A stretch of DNA of 64,000 nucleotides from Vagococcus intermedius (GCF_029144185.1 NZ_CP110232.1:1116001-1180000); one strand, 5' to 3'. Counted from the first letter of the stretch, positions 10,180 to 18,637 are shown. The notes: generated by a model not told the origin, from the sequence alone. Numbers and translations: made by a program.

Positions 10180-10193
10180 CTTGTATATACAAG
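10180..10193. promoter_or_regulatory. TreR operator
   Basis: CTTGTATATACAAG is a perfect 14-bp palindrome containing TTGTATATACAA, the half-site arrangement known for TreR operators of Bacillus and relatives. It sits just after the predicted transcription start of treP, where bound repressor would block transcription. Confidence 0.85.
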
Positions 10194-10209
10194 TTAGGAG
10201 GCGTTATGA

Positions 10210-11637
10210 GTGAAAAATTATAAAAATGATGCAGCATTATTATTAGAGCTTGTAGGAGGAGCAAGTAATATTGCAGCAGTCACACATTGTGCGACTAGAA
10301 TGAGGTTTGTTTTAAACGATACAAGCTTAGCAGATCAAGACGCGATTGGTGAAATAGCTAGTGTCAGAGGAGTATTTGCCCAAGCAGGACAGTTCCAAGT
10401 TATCATTGGCAACGATGTATCAGAATTTTATAATCAATTTGTGAGTATTTCAGGGATTGAAGGCGTATCTAAAGAAAATGTTAAAGTGACAGCCACACAG
10501 AATTTAAATGTTGTTCAACGTGCCGTAGCTGTTTTGGCAGAGATTTTCAGTCCATTGATTCCAGCAATTATTGTAGGCGGTTTATTACTAGGCTTTAGGA
10601 ATATATTGGAAACGATTCCTTTTGATGCTTTGGGTGGCCAGACGATAGTGGCTACCTCACAATTCTGGGCAGGAGTCAACGCTTTCTTGTGGTTACCTTG
10701 TGAAGCTATCTTTCATTTTTTACCCGTAGGGATCACATGGTCTATTTCTAAGAAGATGGGAACAACTCAAATATTAGGAATTGTCTTAGGTTTGACATTA
10801 GTCTCTCCACAGCTATTAAATGCTTATTCGGTTGCGACAACAGCAGCAGGAGATATTCCTAAGTGGAATTTTGGCTTTATTCAAATCGATATGATCGGTT
10901 ATCAAGCTCAAGTTATTCCAGCTATGTTAGCCGGATTCTTGTTATGTTATCTGGAACGTTTCTTTAGGAAAATCATTCCCGAAGCTATTTCGATGATTTT
11001 CGTTCCATTCTTTTCTCTAGTGCCAACAATTTTAGCTGCTCATATCATTTTAGGGCCTATTGGTTGGAAGATCGGTAACATGGTATCACTTGTCGTAAAT
11101 GCCGGCTTAACAAGCTCATTAAACTGGTTATTTGGTGCTATTTTTGGTTTCTTATATGCACCACTCGTTATTACAGGCTTACATCATATGAGTAATGCTA
11201 TTGATTTACAATTAATTGCTGATTATGGCTCTACCAATCTATGGCCAATGATTGCTTTATCAAATATCGCCCAAGGATCGGCTGTGTTAGCCATTGTATT
11301 TGCCCATCGTGGAAACAAAGAAGAACAACAAATTTCAATTCCAGCAACTATTTCATGTTATTTAGGTGTAACTGAACCGGCAATTTTTGGTATAAACTTG
11401 AAATATCTTTATCCCTTTGTTGCGGCTATGATTGGTTCGGCTATTGCAGGAATGACGAGTACGCTGTTAAAAGTCACAGCCGCCAGTATTGGAGTTGGAG
11501 GCATTCCAGGGATCTTATCGATTAAACATGGTTATTTTTCATTTTTCTTATGCATGTTAATCGCTATTATAGTCCCCTTCATCTTAACGTTGTTTTTCAG
11601 AAAGCATAATATTTTAAATAAAATCGATCGTGTCTAG
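10210..11637 (+). CDS. treP: Trehalose PTS transporter, EIIBC
   Basis: A 475-residue phosphotransferase permease. The EIIB domain is N-terminal (about 1-85) with the phosphorylated Cys27 in THCATRMRF. EIIC (about 105-470) carries the hydrophobic segments and GLHHMSNAIDL typical of the glucose/sucrose/trehalose family. There is no EIIA domain, so a glucose-type EIIA from elsewhere must donate phosphate. Trehalose specificity is inferred from the downstream phosphotrehalase gene, the TreR gene and the TreR-type operator. The start is GTG 10210 with TAGGAGG about 7 bases upstream; an ATG at 10206 opens only a five-codon overlapping frame. Confidence 0.93.
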   Translation: MKNYKNDAALLLELVGGASNIAAVTHCATRMRFVLNDTSLADQDAIGEIASVRGVFAQAGQFQVIIGNDVSEFYNQFVSISGIEGVSKENVKVTATQNLNVVQRAVAVLAEIFSPLIPAIIVGGLLLGFRNILETIPFDALGGQTIVATSQFWAGVNAFLWLPCEAIFHFLPVGITWSISKKMGTTQILGIVLGLTLVSPQLLNAYSVATTAAGDIPKWNFGFIQIDMIGYQAQVIPAMLAGFLLCYLERFFRKIIPEAISMIFVPFFSLVPTILAAHIILGPIGWKIGNMVSLVVNAGLTSSLNWLFGAIFGFLYAPLVITGLHHMSNAIDLQLIADYGSTNLWPMIALSNIAQGSAVLAIVFAHRGNKEEQQISIPATISCYLGVTEPAIFGINLKYLYPFVAAMIGSAIAGMTSTLLKVTAASIGVGGIPGILSIKHGYFSFFLCMLIAIIVPFILTLFFRKHNILNKIDRV

Positions 11638-11699
11638 ACTAGGTAAGGACTTAACTGTCTAGATATACAGACAATAAAAATGAAGTAGAGGTAATCATA

Positions 11700-13355
11700 A
11701 TGAATTTTAAAGAAAAAGTAGTGTATCAAATTTATCCAAAATCTTTTTACGATAGTAATGGGGATGGTGTTGGAGATTTACAAGGAATTATACAAAAAAT
11801 CCCTTACCTTGCTGATTTAGGAGTAGATGTCCTTTGGTTCAATCCTTTCTTTAAATCACCCCAACATGATAACGGTTATGACATTTCAGATTATTGTGCT
11901 ATCGATCCTCTTTACGGAACGATGAGTGATTTTGAGCAACTTGTGTCAGAAATGACCAAATATAAGATGGAAATAATGCTTGATATGGTCTTAAATCATA
12001 CATCAACCGATCATCCGTGGTTTCAAAAAGCTTTAGCTGGTGAAGAAAAGTATCAAAATTATTATATATTACGCCCCGCTAAAAAAGATGGTGGCATTCC
12101 GACTAATTGGGACTCTAAATTTGGTGGAAAAGCTTGGAATCGCTTTGGGCAAACAAATAATTATTATCTACATTTATTTGATAAAACACAGGCAGACCTA
12201 AATTGGAGAAATCCTGAAGTTAGAGAAGAGATGCAGAAAATTGTCCAATTTTGGTTAGATAAAGGGGTCAGAGGATTTAGATTTGATGTTATTAATTTAA
12301 TCGGAAAAGACGAAGAGCTGCACCAAGCAACAGATGATGTAGGTAAATATTTATATACAGATAGACCTATCGTCCATGAGTTTTTACATCAACTCAATCA
12401 AGCGACGTTTGGTAAATACCCTACGATGACGGTCGGAGAGATGTCAGCCACTACGATAGAAAATTGTATCTTATATACTCAGCCAGATCGTCAAGAACTT
12501 GATATGACATTTAATTTTCATCATTTAAAAGTTGATTATGATAATGGTAATAAATGGAGTAAAGCCCCTGTTCGTTTCAATGAGTTAACAACACTTCTTC
12601 ACGATTGGGGTGAAGGGATGTCGGAAGCCGAAGGATGGAACGCATTATTTTGGAACAATCATGACCAACCACGTGCCTTGACCCGCTTTGCAGATGACCA
12701 AAAACTAAGAGTTCCCTCTGCTAAGATGTTAGCAACAGCCATCCATTTAAACCGAGGAACTCCTTTTATTTACCAAGGAGAAGAGATCGGCATGACAGAT
12801 CCTTACTTCGAGTCGATTGATGAGTACAGAGATGTTGAATCGCTAAATGCTTATGATAAACTAAGAGAAGAAGGGTTATCGAATACTAATGCTCTAGAAA
12901 TAATTCAGACTAAGTCTCGTGATAATTCTCGAACACCAATACCTTGGAACAATCAAGTCAATGCCGGTTTTTCTACTGGAACACCATGGTTAGGGCTTGG
13001 CAAAAATTGGCAAACCGTCAATATTAACAATGAGTTAACTAATGGTAGTATTTATTCTTACTATCAAAAATTGATACAATTAAGAAAAACATATTCTGTT
13101 ATTTCCAGAGGGGATTATCAAGCATTTGATCGAGATAATACCAGTTGCTATAGTTATATTCGTGAAGATAGTTCAGCTAAGCTGTTGGTCATAACTAATT
13201 TTACTTCTAATAGTATCGCATATGATTTACCGGAAGAATGGCAAACTGCTGAGGTACTTATTAATAATTATGACACAGAGGTGACTCTGACAGATAGCCA
13301 CTCTCGAGCTGTTCCATTACAAGCCTATCAAGCCCTAGCATTACTTATTAATTAG
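11700..13355 (+). CDS. treC: Alpha,alpha-phosphotrehalase (trehalose-6-phosphate hydrolase)
   Basis: A 551-residue GH13 enzyme, the usual length for phosphotrehalases. It hydrolyses imported trehalose 6-phosphate to glucose and glucose 6-phosphate in the cytosol. GH13 landmarks are present: MVLNHTSTDHPWF (region I), the nucleophile Asp in GFRFDVINLI (about residue 195), the acid/base Glu in VGEMSAT (about 245) and the NNHDQPR motif (about 320). The gene lies 62 bases after treP, ends just before the convergent treR gene, and shares the TreR-controlled promoter. Confidence 0.95.
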   Translation: MNFKEKVVYQIYPKSFYDSNGDGVGDLQGIIQKIPYLADLGVDVLWFNPFFKSPQHDNGYDISDYCAIDPLYGTMSDFEQLVSEMTKYKMEIMLDMVLNHTSTDHPWFQKALAGEEKYQNYYILRPAKKDGGIPTNWDSKFGGKAWNRFGQTNNYYLHLFDKTQADLNWRNPEVREEMQKIVQFWLDKGVRGFRFDVINLIGKDEELHQATDDVGKYLYTDRPIVHEFLHQLNQATFGKYPTMTVGEMSATTIENCILYTQPDRQELDMTFNFHHLKVDYDNGNKWSKAPVRFNELTTLLHDWGEGMSEAEGWNALFWNNHDQPRALTRFADDQKLRVPSAKMLATAIHLNRGTPFIYQGEEIGMTDPYFESIDEYRDVESLNAYDKLREEGLSNTNALEIIQTKSRDNSRTPIPWNNQVNAGFSTGTPWLGLGKNWQTVNINNELTNGSIYSYYQKLIQLRKTYSVISRGDYQAFDRDNTSCYSYIREDSSAKLLVITNFTSNSIAYDLPEEWQTAEVLINNYDTEVTLTDSHSRAVPLQAYQALALLIN

Positions 13356-13381
13356 CAGCTATTAAAGTATGTCAGGCTAGT

Positions 13382-14104
13382 CTATTTTTTATTCCTTCTA
13401 GCAAATTCAACAAATTTAAACTTGTCAATTCGATGACGAGACTCAGTATATTGAAATAGGCGCGTATCTTGTAAGAAAACTTGACTGCGAACCACTACAA
13501 CACAACTGTCAGTGGGTCTTAAACTCATTAATTCTTGATCCTCACTTGTAATAGGCTCAACAGTGATTTCTTTTTTTGCATAACCAATTTCAAGTTTTAA
13601 AGAATCCTCAATATATTGATATAAAGAGGTACTTGCATGATCCTTAGTCAGATCTGGTATAATTTCAGCATCCAAATAATCTTTATCAATAATGACTACT
13701 TCACCACTCAACTCCCTTTGTCGAATAATCGTATATAGTTCATTCGTTTCGTTAAAAGGAAATAGTCGATGATGTTCTTTTTCATTACAAATCCGTCCTT
13801 TGTGGAAGACTGGGACTTTTGTAATAGAGGGCAAATGCTGTGTTTTTGTCAATTCATGGTAACTTGTTAAGCCTGAGACAGGAAAATCATAAGTTGGAAT
13901 ATCTAAAATAATACTCCCTTTTCCTTGTTGCTTTTGGATATAACCTTGCTCAGCTAGTAAGACGAGGGCTTTTCGGATCGTCTCACGTGAAACTGAATAT
14001 TCTTGTGCTAATTTATTTTCACTAGGTAGTTTTTCTCCCGAAGCAAATTCACCTGTTTTTATTTTGTCTTCTAATTCTTGAAATATTTCTTTATATCTAT
14101 TCAT
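13382..14104 (-). CDS. treR: Trehalose operon repressor, GntR/HutC family
   Basis: A 240-residue regulator with an N-terminal winged helix (about 1-70; SENKLAQEYSVSRETIRKAL is the recognition region) and a C-terminal UTRA ligand domain (about 85-235) ending in YTESRHRIDKFKFVEFARR, typical of TreR. It should repress treP-treC through the palindrome before treP and respond to trehalose 6-phosphate. I prefer ATG 14104 (GGGTGAG just upstream) over the GTG at 14116. It is convergent with treC and has no obvious terminator between them. Confidence 0.92.
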   Translation of the reverse strand: MNRYKEIFQELEDKIKTGEFASGEKLPSENKLAQEYSVSRETIRKALVLLAEQGYIQKQQGKGSIILDIPTYDFPVSGLTSYHELTKTQHLPSITKVPVFHKGRICNEKEHHRLFPFNETNELYTIIRQRELSGEVVIIDKDYLDAEIIPDLTKDHASTSLYQYIEDSLKLEIGYAKKEITVEPITSEDQELMSLRPTDSCVVVVRSQVFLQDTRLFQYTESRHRIDKFKFVEFARRNKK

Positions 14105-14329
14105 CTTCTCACCCACACTTATATAATAATCCTACCATACACAATTATTAATAAAATGTCACGATTTTTCAATAAAGAGATAAATAAGGAACTCAAATAG
14201 TTAAGTGGTTAAAAGGAAACCCTCCACATCCTTACTACGTTACTAAATAAGTAAATAAGTTTAAGAAGAAGTCTATATAATATTCTAATCAACTATCTAT
14301 CTCGGCTTACAGTTTCTTATAATAATAAA

Positions 14330-14352
14330 AAACCACCTCTGATTGAGGTGGA
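14330..14352 (-). terminator. Intrinsic terminator on minus strand after the tRNA-like RNA
   Basis: Read on the minus strand: CCACCTC, loop AATCA, GAGGTGG, then TTTTTTATT. It ends a minus-strand transcript that would contain the tRNA-like element 50 bases upstream, and lies about 225 bases ahead of treR. Confidence 0.8.
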
Positions 14353-14399
14353 AAAATTGGGAGTTTTTGATCTCGAAAAGGTGTACCCAAAGGTACCAG

Positions 14400-14499
14400 C
14401 GTGGAAGGTAGGACTCGAACCTACACTACAGATTGAATCAGGTAAGGATTGCCATCGAGTATACCTAACCCAGTAGAAAAACCACCTTGGTTCATCCAC
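14400..14499 (-). ncRNA. tRNA-like cloverleaf RNA of unknown type
   Basis: Read on the minus strand, this 100-base segment folds like a tRNA but not a standard one. The acceptor-like ends are GTGGATG and CTTCCAC (6 of 7 pair). The T-arm is canonical: GTAGG, loop TTCGAGT, CCTAC. A D-arm-like hairpin AACC-AAGGT-GGTT follows the acceptor 5' strand. The middle arm is long: CTAC/GTAG, an asymmetric internal loop, then GGTTAGG/CCTTACC with one T-T mismatch and a 16-base apical loop instead of a 7-base anticodon loop. No clear anticodon can be assigned and no CCA is encoded. An intrinsic terminator follows 50 bases downstream. It could be a decayed tRNA, an integrase-captured tRNA relic, or a tRNA-mimicking regulatory RNA. 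Confidence 0.5.
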
Positions 14500-14635
14500 G
14501 TATGTTTCTTTCTAACTTACCTATATAATATCAAGTAATCTCTAAGAGATGGTTAAGAGAGTGGGAACTATTCTAGACTAATTGTGAATTTTTGACGATG
14601 GTTATTAATTTTTTATAAAGGTGTTTGATTACAAG

Positions 14636-14800
14636 ATGAGTTTTTATGAAAGTCACTTAACGCTAAAAGATCTCAACATACAAATCGGAATAGGGTCTGG
14701 TATTAATCCCTGTATAGATCCAAACACTGTATTTCAATTATTTTATAAGAGTAAAGTAAGTGGTGAAAAGAGAAGCGTAATGTTTTTCACTATAAATTAA
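14636..14800 (+). CDS. Doubtful 54-residue ORF
   Basis: A short frame with a weak, distant AAAGGTG. The 450 bases between the tRNA-like RNA and the lipoprotein gene hold nothing clearer. The peptide is polar and I do not recognise it; it may be random. Confidence 0.2.
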   Translation: MSFYESHLTLKDLNIQIGIGSGINPCIDPNTVFQLFYKSKVSGEKRSVMFFTIN

Positions 14801-14929
14801 AATTATATGACGTTTATAGTTATATCAAAACATTAAATAGTTTAAATCGATATTTAAATTACATTAATCATCAAAATGCAATGACAATTAAGTGCTGTTG
14901 TACTAAACTGATAATAGATACTTATAAAC

Positions 14930-14943
14930 AGAAAACGTTTTTA
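14930..14943 (+). promoter_or_regulatory. Candidate cre site before lipoprotein gene
   Basis: AGAAAACGTTTTTA fits 12 of 14 positions of the cre consensus and lies 36 bases ahead of the lipoprotein start. AT-rich context makes chance matches possible. Confidence 0.3.
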
Positions 14944-14978
14944 ATTAAGCAAAAGGATTAAAATAGGAGGGATTAAGT

Positions 14979-15875
14979 ATGAAAAAAAGTATTATTGGGT
15001 GTGTATTGTTAGGTACAGTTTTGACTATGGTAGGTTGTAGCAATGAGTCAGGTAGTCAGGATGTTGTTAGTGAAGAGACAGTTGAAGAAACAACAGAATC
15101 GGTGAAAGAAAAAACTGAACAAGAGGACAAAGCTGAGCAAGGGGAACAAGAAAAAAAGAAAGAAGAGCAACAGAAGACAGATAAAGAAAAAAAAATTTTT
15201 GGATTCACAGCTAGTGACGGTTATACAAAACATCAAAAAGAATTATTGACAACATATACTCAGTTAGAGGTTGAAGAGAGACTTGGTAAGAAATTAAAAC
15301 TTGGTGATTTATCAGATTGGAATTATAGTAAAGGCATGTCTGAAAGTGGAGAGGATAGATGGAGCATCGTTAAATTGAACGATCCTATGGGAAGAGTTAA
15401 AACTTTTTATGATTGGGATGGTAATCCTGATCATGATGCTACTCTTAAATATTTTGAAGTTGGGGGAGAGGTAATTTTAGATAACAGAGATAAGCAAAAA
15501 AACAATTCTAACTTATCAGAAGACAATGAATTAACTGAAGAGGCCTCATCTACAGAAAATAATACTGATTATCAAAGCATTTTAGATGACTATACGGCTA
15601 AAATACAAGCGGCTGCACCTCTGTTGGTAGATGAGTATAATAATGAAGCGCCAGCTAATGAAGATGGGTTAGAAGGACTTGCAGAACTATCTAATGATAA
15701 AGTATCAAAATTAGCAGAAATATCTAATGAGGGTATTTCTGAAATGGCAGAAGTAATGATGACAAAAGGGTCTGGTAAGTACGAGGAATATGAAGAGTGG
15801 GCTGATAAATTGATGGAAGTCTACATGACAGAAGCAGAACAAATAACAGACGCTTATATGAATTCCAGTATGTAA
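14979..15875 (+). CDS. Lipoprotein of unknown function
   Basis: A 298-residue secreted lipoprotein. The signal peptide ends in a lipobox TMVGC with the lipidated Cys at residue 20. A long Glu/Lys/Gln-rich linker (about 25-72) is followed by a compact region (about 75-170, with DWNYSKGM and DRWSIVKLNDPMG) and, after a second acidic linker, an alpha-helical C-terminal region (about 195-298). No family recognised. A strong AGGAGG lies 7 bases before the ATG. The gene stands alone at the edge of an accessory island; the acidic linker suggests it projects a domain into the cell wall. Confidence 0.8.
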   Translation: MKKSIIGCVLLGTVLTMVGCSNESGSQDVVSEETVEETTESVKEKTEQEDKAEQGEQEKKKEEQQKTDKEKKIFGFTASDGYTKHQKELLTTYTQLEVEERLGKKLKLGDLSDWNYSKGMSESGEDRWSIVKLNDPMGRVKTFYDWDGNPDHDATLKYFEVGGEVILDNRDKQKNNSNLSEDNELTEEASSTENNTDYQSILDDYTAKIQAAAPLLVDEYNNEAPANEDGLEGLAELSNDKVSKLAEISNEGISEMAEVMMTKGSGKYEEYEEWADKLMEVYMTEAEQITDAYMNSSM

Positions 15876-15931
15876 AATATCATTCATAAATTTATGAGAA
15901 TAAGCAGTCAAATTTATGAAAGGAGAAGCCT

Positions 15932-15951
15932 TTTGTCTGCATTTGTCTGCA
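15932..15951 (+). repeat. 10-bp tandem duplication at the toxin start
   Basis: TTTGTCTGCA is present twice in direct succession. Each copy carries a TTG start codon, but only the second is in frame with the holin-like toxin. With one copy, the RBS and TTG would be normally spaced. Confidence 0.85.
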
Positions 15952-16086
15952 CTAGAAACAATTAATTTAATTATAGATATAGAGATGTATACTATAGCTA
16001 TGATTGCCTTAGTTGTGATATTGCTAAAAATGACAAAAAAACAACCAACCTTTAACTTTAGCAGGTTAATTGGTTATTTTTATTAA
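15943..16086 (+). CDS. Putative holin-like toxin (type I toxin, Hol_Tox-like), start disturbed
   Basis: From TTG 15943 the frame reads MSALETINLIIDIEMYTIAM and then a hydrophobic helix ending ALVVILLKMTKK, the hallmark of the small putative holin-like toxins of Firmicutes (about 30-35 residues). Here the frame runs to 47 residues because it reads through the hairpin that normally follows. A good AGGAG at about 15921 is correctly spaced for the first TTG (15933), which is in the wrong frame and stops after ten codons because of a 10-bp duplication. The in-frame TTG is about 17 bases from the AGGAG. The toxin is probably poorly translated or inactivated. Such toxins are normally controlled by an antisense RNA. 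Confidence 0.55.
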   Translation: MSALETINLIIDIEMYTIAMIALVVILLKMTKKQPTFNFSRLIGYFY

Positions 16087-16117
16087 CTTAGCTACCATCT
16101 TAAATGGCTTTATAACT

Positions 16118-16150
16118 AGAGAATCATGTTCACGCATGGTTCTCTCTTTT
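16118..16150 (+). terminator. Bidirectional-type terminator hairpin near toxin
   Basis: Stem AGAGAATCATG / CATGGTTCTCT (one mismatch) with a T-rich tail. In holin-like toxin loci, a hairpin here commonly ends the toxin and antisense transcripts. Confidence 0.6.
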
Positions 16151-16319
16151 CAATTTTCATTATACGTAGTCAGTATTCAATCTATATTGTACCTATTGGG
16201 ATGGGGTATCTTCTTGCTAGATTTGATTACAATATAATAAAGCTTATGCGATTTTTGTTATTGAGCAATAGAGAATTTCAGTTGATAGGAGTCATAGCAA
16301 TAAAACATGAGTTAACTAC

Positions 16320-16433
16320 TTAGGAGAATACGAGAATAGAATTTTTTGTCGCAAAGGTAAGGATTGAATCAATGGCTGTTGTTGCTACACACATTTGGCT
16401 TATCGTTAATAAATTTTTTAATTGTTCTACCAT
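16320..16433 (-). CDS. Small ORF with a strong ribosome-binding site
   Basis: A 37-residue minus-strand frame starting at ATG 16433 behind CAGGAGGCG, a better site than chance usually gives. The peptide begins MVEQLKNLLTISQMC and is amphipathic to hydrophobic. Family not recognised; it may be a remnant or a small peptide of the accessory island. Confidence 0.3.
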   Translation of the reverse strand: MVEQLKNLLTISQMCVATTAIDSILTFATKNSILVFS

Positions 16434-16579
16434 ATGAATCGCCTCCTGATTAGTATTTTTATGTATTCTCCAGGTAAGGAAGACGCTCAGTATAAATGCT
16501 GAGGTAAACATCACTAAGTGTATCGGTACTCTCCTAAATTTTTAACTATCTTTAGTATAAAGTGATGTGATTAAAATAG

Positions 16580-17077
16580 CAATGTCACTTGTTTACATCC
16601 AGTTCAACGTATTTTGCTGAAATTATTAAAAAATTCGAAGATGAGTTTGATTACATTCTATTTGATGTACCGCCAACATTATCAACGTTCACTGACTCTG
16701 CAGTTTTAGTTTCTGACTACATTGTAATTGTTCTTCAAACACAAGAGCGTTCGTTTATTGGTGCTGAAGCATTCATCAAATACCTACAAGAACTGATGGG
16801 CAGTTATGAAACAGATTTTGATATTTTAGGTATTTTACCAGTGCTTCAAAAAAATAATGCTATCGTTGATAAATCTGTTCTTAAAAATGCAACGGAAGAA
16901 TTTGGTGAAGAAAATATGTTTAAAACAATCATCAAAAATATGGAGCGCTTAAAACGTTATGATATTACAGGTATTATTGATCCAAAAATCAATAAAAAAT
17001 TTGATATGCATGATAAGAACGTGCATGCCTTATATAGTGAAGTGACAGATGAACTGATAGAAAGGATTGAGGGATAA
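16580..17077 (+). pseudogene. Truncated plasmid ParA/RepB-type partition ATPase
   Basis: The frame encodes the C-terminal about 160 residues of a plasmid-type ParA ATPase. EFDYILFDVPPTLS is the Walker A'/B strand region, followed by the VSDYIVIVLQTQERSF and LGILPV strands. The N-terminal part with the deviant Walker A P-loop (about the first 100 residues) is absent. The frame upstream hits a TAG at 16577-16579, and only a weak TTG is available as start. Closest in style to the RepB/PrgP-like proteins of enterococcal plasmids. Its stop overlaps the start of the next small gene (TAATG), as in intact plasmid parA-partner operons. Confidence 0.8.
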
Positions 17078-17339
17078 TGACTACCAAAAAAATCAAACCT
17101 TTTAAAGCCTAGTAAACCTGCACAACCAGACAATACTTATAGTCGCGATAAAATATACTCTGTGTTTTCAAGATACAAAAAATAGGCTCCAATCATTAAT
17201 AACCATGATGGACGCCAAAAATGTTGATGAAGTTGTTGAAAGACTCATTGATTCATACTCTGAATTAATGTCTGATGAAGAATTAAATGAATTTAGATTT
17301 ATTTGTAAGTCCCTTGATAAGAGGACTATAAAGAGATAA
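17077..17339 (+). pseudogene. Frameshifted plasmid partition partner (RepC/PrgO-like small protein)
   Basis: ATG 17077 overlaps the parA-like stop and reads MTTKKIKPFKA before a TAG at 17110. The shifted frame continues KPSKPAQPDNTYSRDKIYSVF, stops, and a further segment (17205-17339) reads MMDAKNVDEVVERLIDSYSE to a TAA. Together these look like one small ParB-analogue gene broken by at least one frameshift and one nonsense change. Its place directly after the ParA fragment fits a captured enterococcal-plasmid segment. Confidence 0.65.
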
Positions 17340-17395
17340 TTTATGAAAATTATCTGATTAAAATATTTTTACTATATAATAATTAGGAGCATTTC

Positions 17396-17833
17396 ATGAA
17401 TAATACAACAATAACTATTATGATACTCATCAACTTGGTTTTGATACTACTCACATTTCTCTCAAAGGATTATTCTAAAAATCAAAATTTTTATATCTTA
17501 TTTATAGTCGGAATTATTAATGGTATCTCACTATTTGGTTGGATCAGTGTTGATGGAGTTCCAGAAGCGGCCAGATACTCAGCCTTTTTACAGAATTTCG
17601 CGATGTCCTTGTTGTTTATTAATTTTTACTTTATGAGAAAAGGAAATAGAGGACAATCTCTTACCATAGCCATTGCTAAATGGATAGGAACGTTAGCTCC
17701 TACAATCTTAATGGGAGTGGTTCAATCATTCAATCCATTCATTATTATTTGTGGGGTGTTTTGTTCTGTTTTTGATATCTTCTATATTTATCTTTTGAGT
17801 CCTAAAAACAAACTACTTTCACTGTATTCTTGA
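17396..17833 (+). CDS. Small integral membrane protein
   Basis: A 145-residue protein with four predicted membrane helices (about 5-22, 33-55, 65-80 and 95-140). AGGAG sits 7 bases before the ATG, and the frame is undamaged unlike its neighbours. I do not recognise the family. It lies between plasmid remnants and an acetyltransferase gene, probably as cargo of the island. Confidence 0.65.
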   Translation: MNNTTITIMILINLVLILLTFLSKDYSKNQNFYILFIVGIINGISLFGWISVDGVPEAARYSAFLQNFAMSLLFINFYFMRKGNRGQSLTIAIAKWIGTLAPTILMGVVQSFNPFIIICGVFCSVFDIFYIYLLSPKNKLLSLYS

Positions 17834-17971
17834 CCATTACATCTTGGATATTTAGTTTTTTTAATTTACTTATAATAGTATCACGACAGTTTAGAAGACT
17901 GTTTTTAAACTAAGAATTAAAGCTAACATAAATAAAACTTTTAATACGGAAACAGTAGGAGGAATTAACGT

Positions 17972-18514
17972 ATGGAAAATAAAACATTTGAAGAATTATT
18001 AGAACTATTCTGCTATTCTGATAGCAAGGAAGAAGTTAAGAAAGCTGCAAATTTGCTAGAATGGCGTTATAATTTTGAACTTTATTGTAGCGAAATGGAT
18101 AAAACCGTTCGTTTTGCTCATCACGGTCGTGGATGTACCATCGTAGCTGCCAAGCTTTGTAAAGGCGTAGTGATTTACCAAAATGTGACTCTTGGTTCTA
18201 ATATGCGTTATAATAAACGATTGAGTATTTGGGAAAATATTGGAAACCCAATACTTGCAGATAATGTTATTGTCAGTGACGGAGCAAAAATTTTAGGACC
18301 AATTATAATTGGTGAGAATACTGTGATTGGTGCCGGTGCTATTATTACTAAAGATGTACCAGCAAATAGTGTTGCATATGGTGTTAATCAATTTAAGCCA
18401 AAGAACCCTGATTATGACCTTGTATTTAATAACAATATGGTTTCAAGAAAGCTCAATATAGAAGCCAATGAAACACTTGTAGAGAGATTTAACAAGTCAA
18501 AAAAACATCATTAA
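17972..18514 (+). CDS. Hexapeptide-repeat (serine O-acetyltransferase-like) transferase
   Basis: A 180-residue left-handed beta-helix acyltransferase. The region from about residue 50 carries repeated I/V-G-x-x-x-x turns (GRGCTIVAAKLCKGVVIYQN, ILGPIIIGENTVIGAGAIITKDV), ending in VPANSVAYGVNQ like serine acetyltransferase and related CoA-dependent enzymes. The His in FAHHGRG is the likely catalytic base. The N-terminal helical part is shorter than in CysE, so the acceptor substrate is uncertain. It starts at ATG behind AGGAGG. Confidence 0.75.
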   Translation: MENKTFEELLELFCYSDSKEEVKKAANLLEWRYNFELYCSEMDKTVRFAHHGRGCTIVAAKLCKGVVIYQNVTLGSNMRYNKRLSIWENIGNPILADNVIVSDGAKILGPIIIGENTVIGAGAIITKDVPANSVAYGVNQFKPKNPDYDLVFNNNMVSRKLNIEANETLVERFNKSKKHH

Positions 18515-18637
18515 ATTTCGGCTATTTGAAGTATAGAAGTTAATGAACATGGTGGTGTGTCATTAGCGTTGATTCCTTATGATTAGAAGAAAAGAATATT
18601 TAAGTATATTAGATATAATACTCACTATCTAGAGTAC

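Noticed and set aside
14317-14499. 60-residue minus-strand ORF over the tRNA-like RNA
   Set aside because: It follows the RNA structure and terminator, has no good ribosome-binding site and an implausible composition; the RNA reading explains the segment better.
14400-14499. Standard tRNA gene call
   Set aside because: Although the T-arm is perfect, no seven-base anticodon loop on a five-pair stem can be formed, so I did not assign an amino acid.
15048-15236. Minus-strand ORF rich in Phe, Leu and Cys
   Set aside because: It is the shadow of the Glu/Lys-rich linker of the lipoprotein gene.
16126-16323. 65-residue plus-strand ORF
   Set aside because: No ribosome-binding site, starts inside a terminator hairpin and shows no family features.
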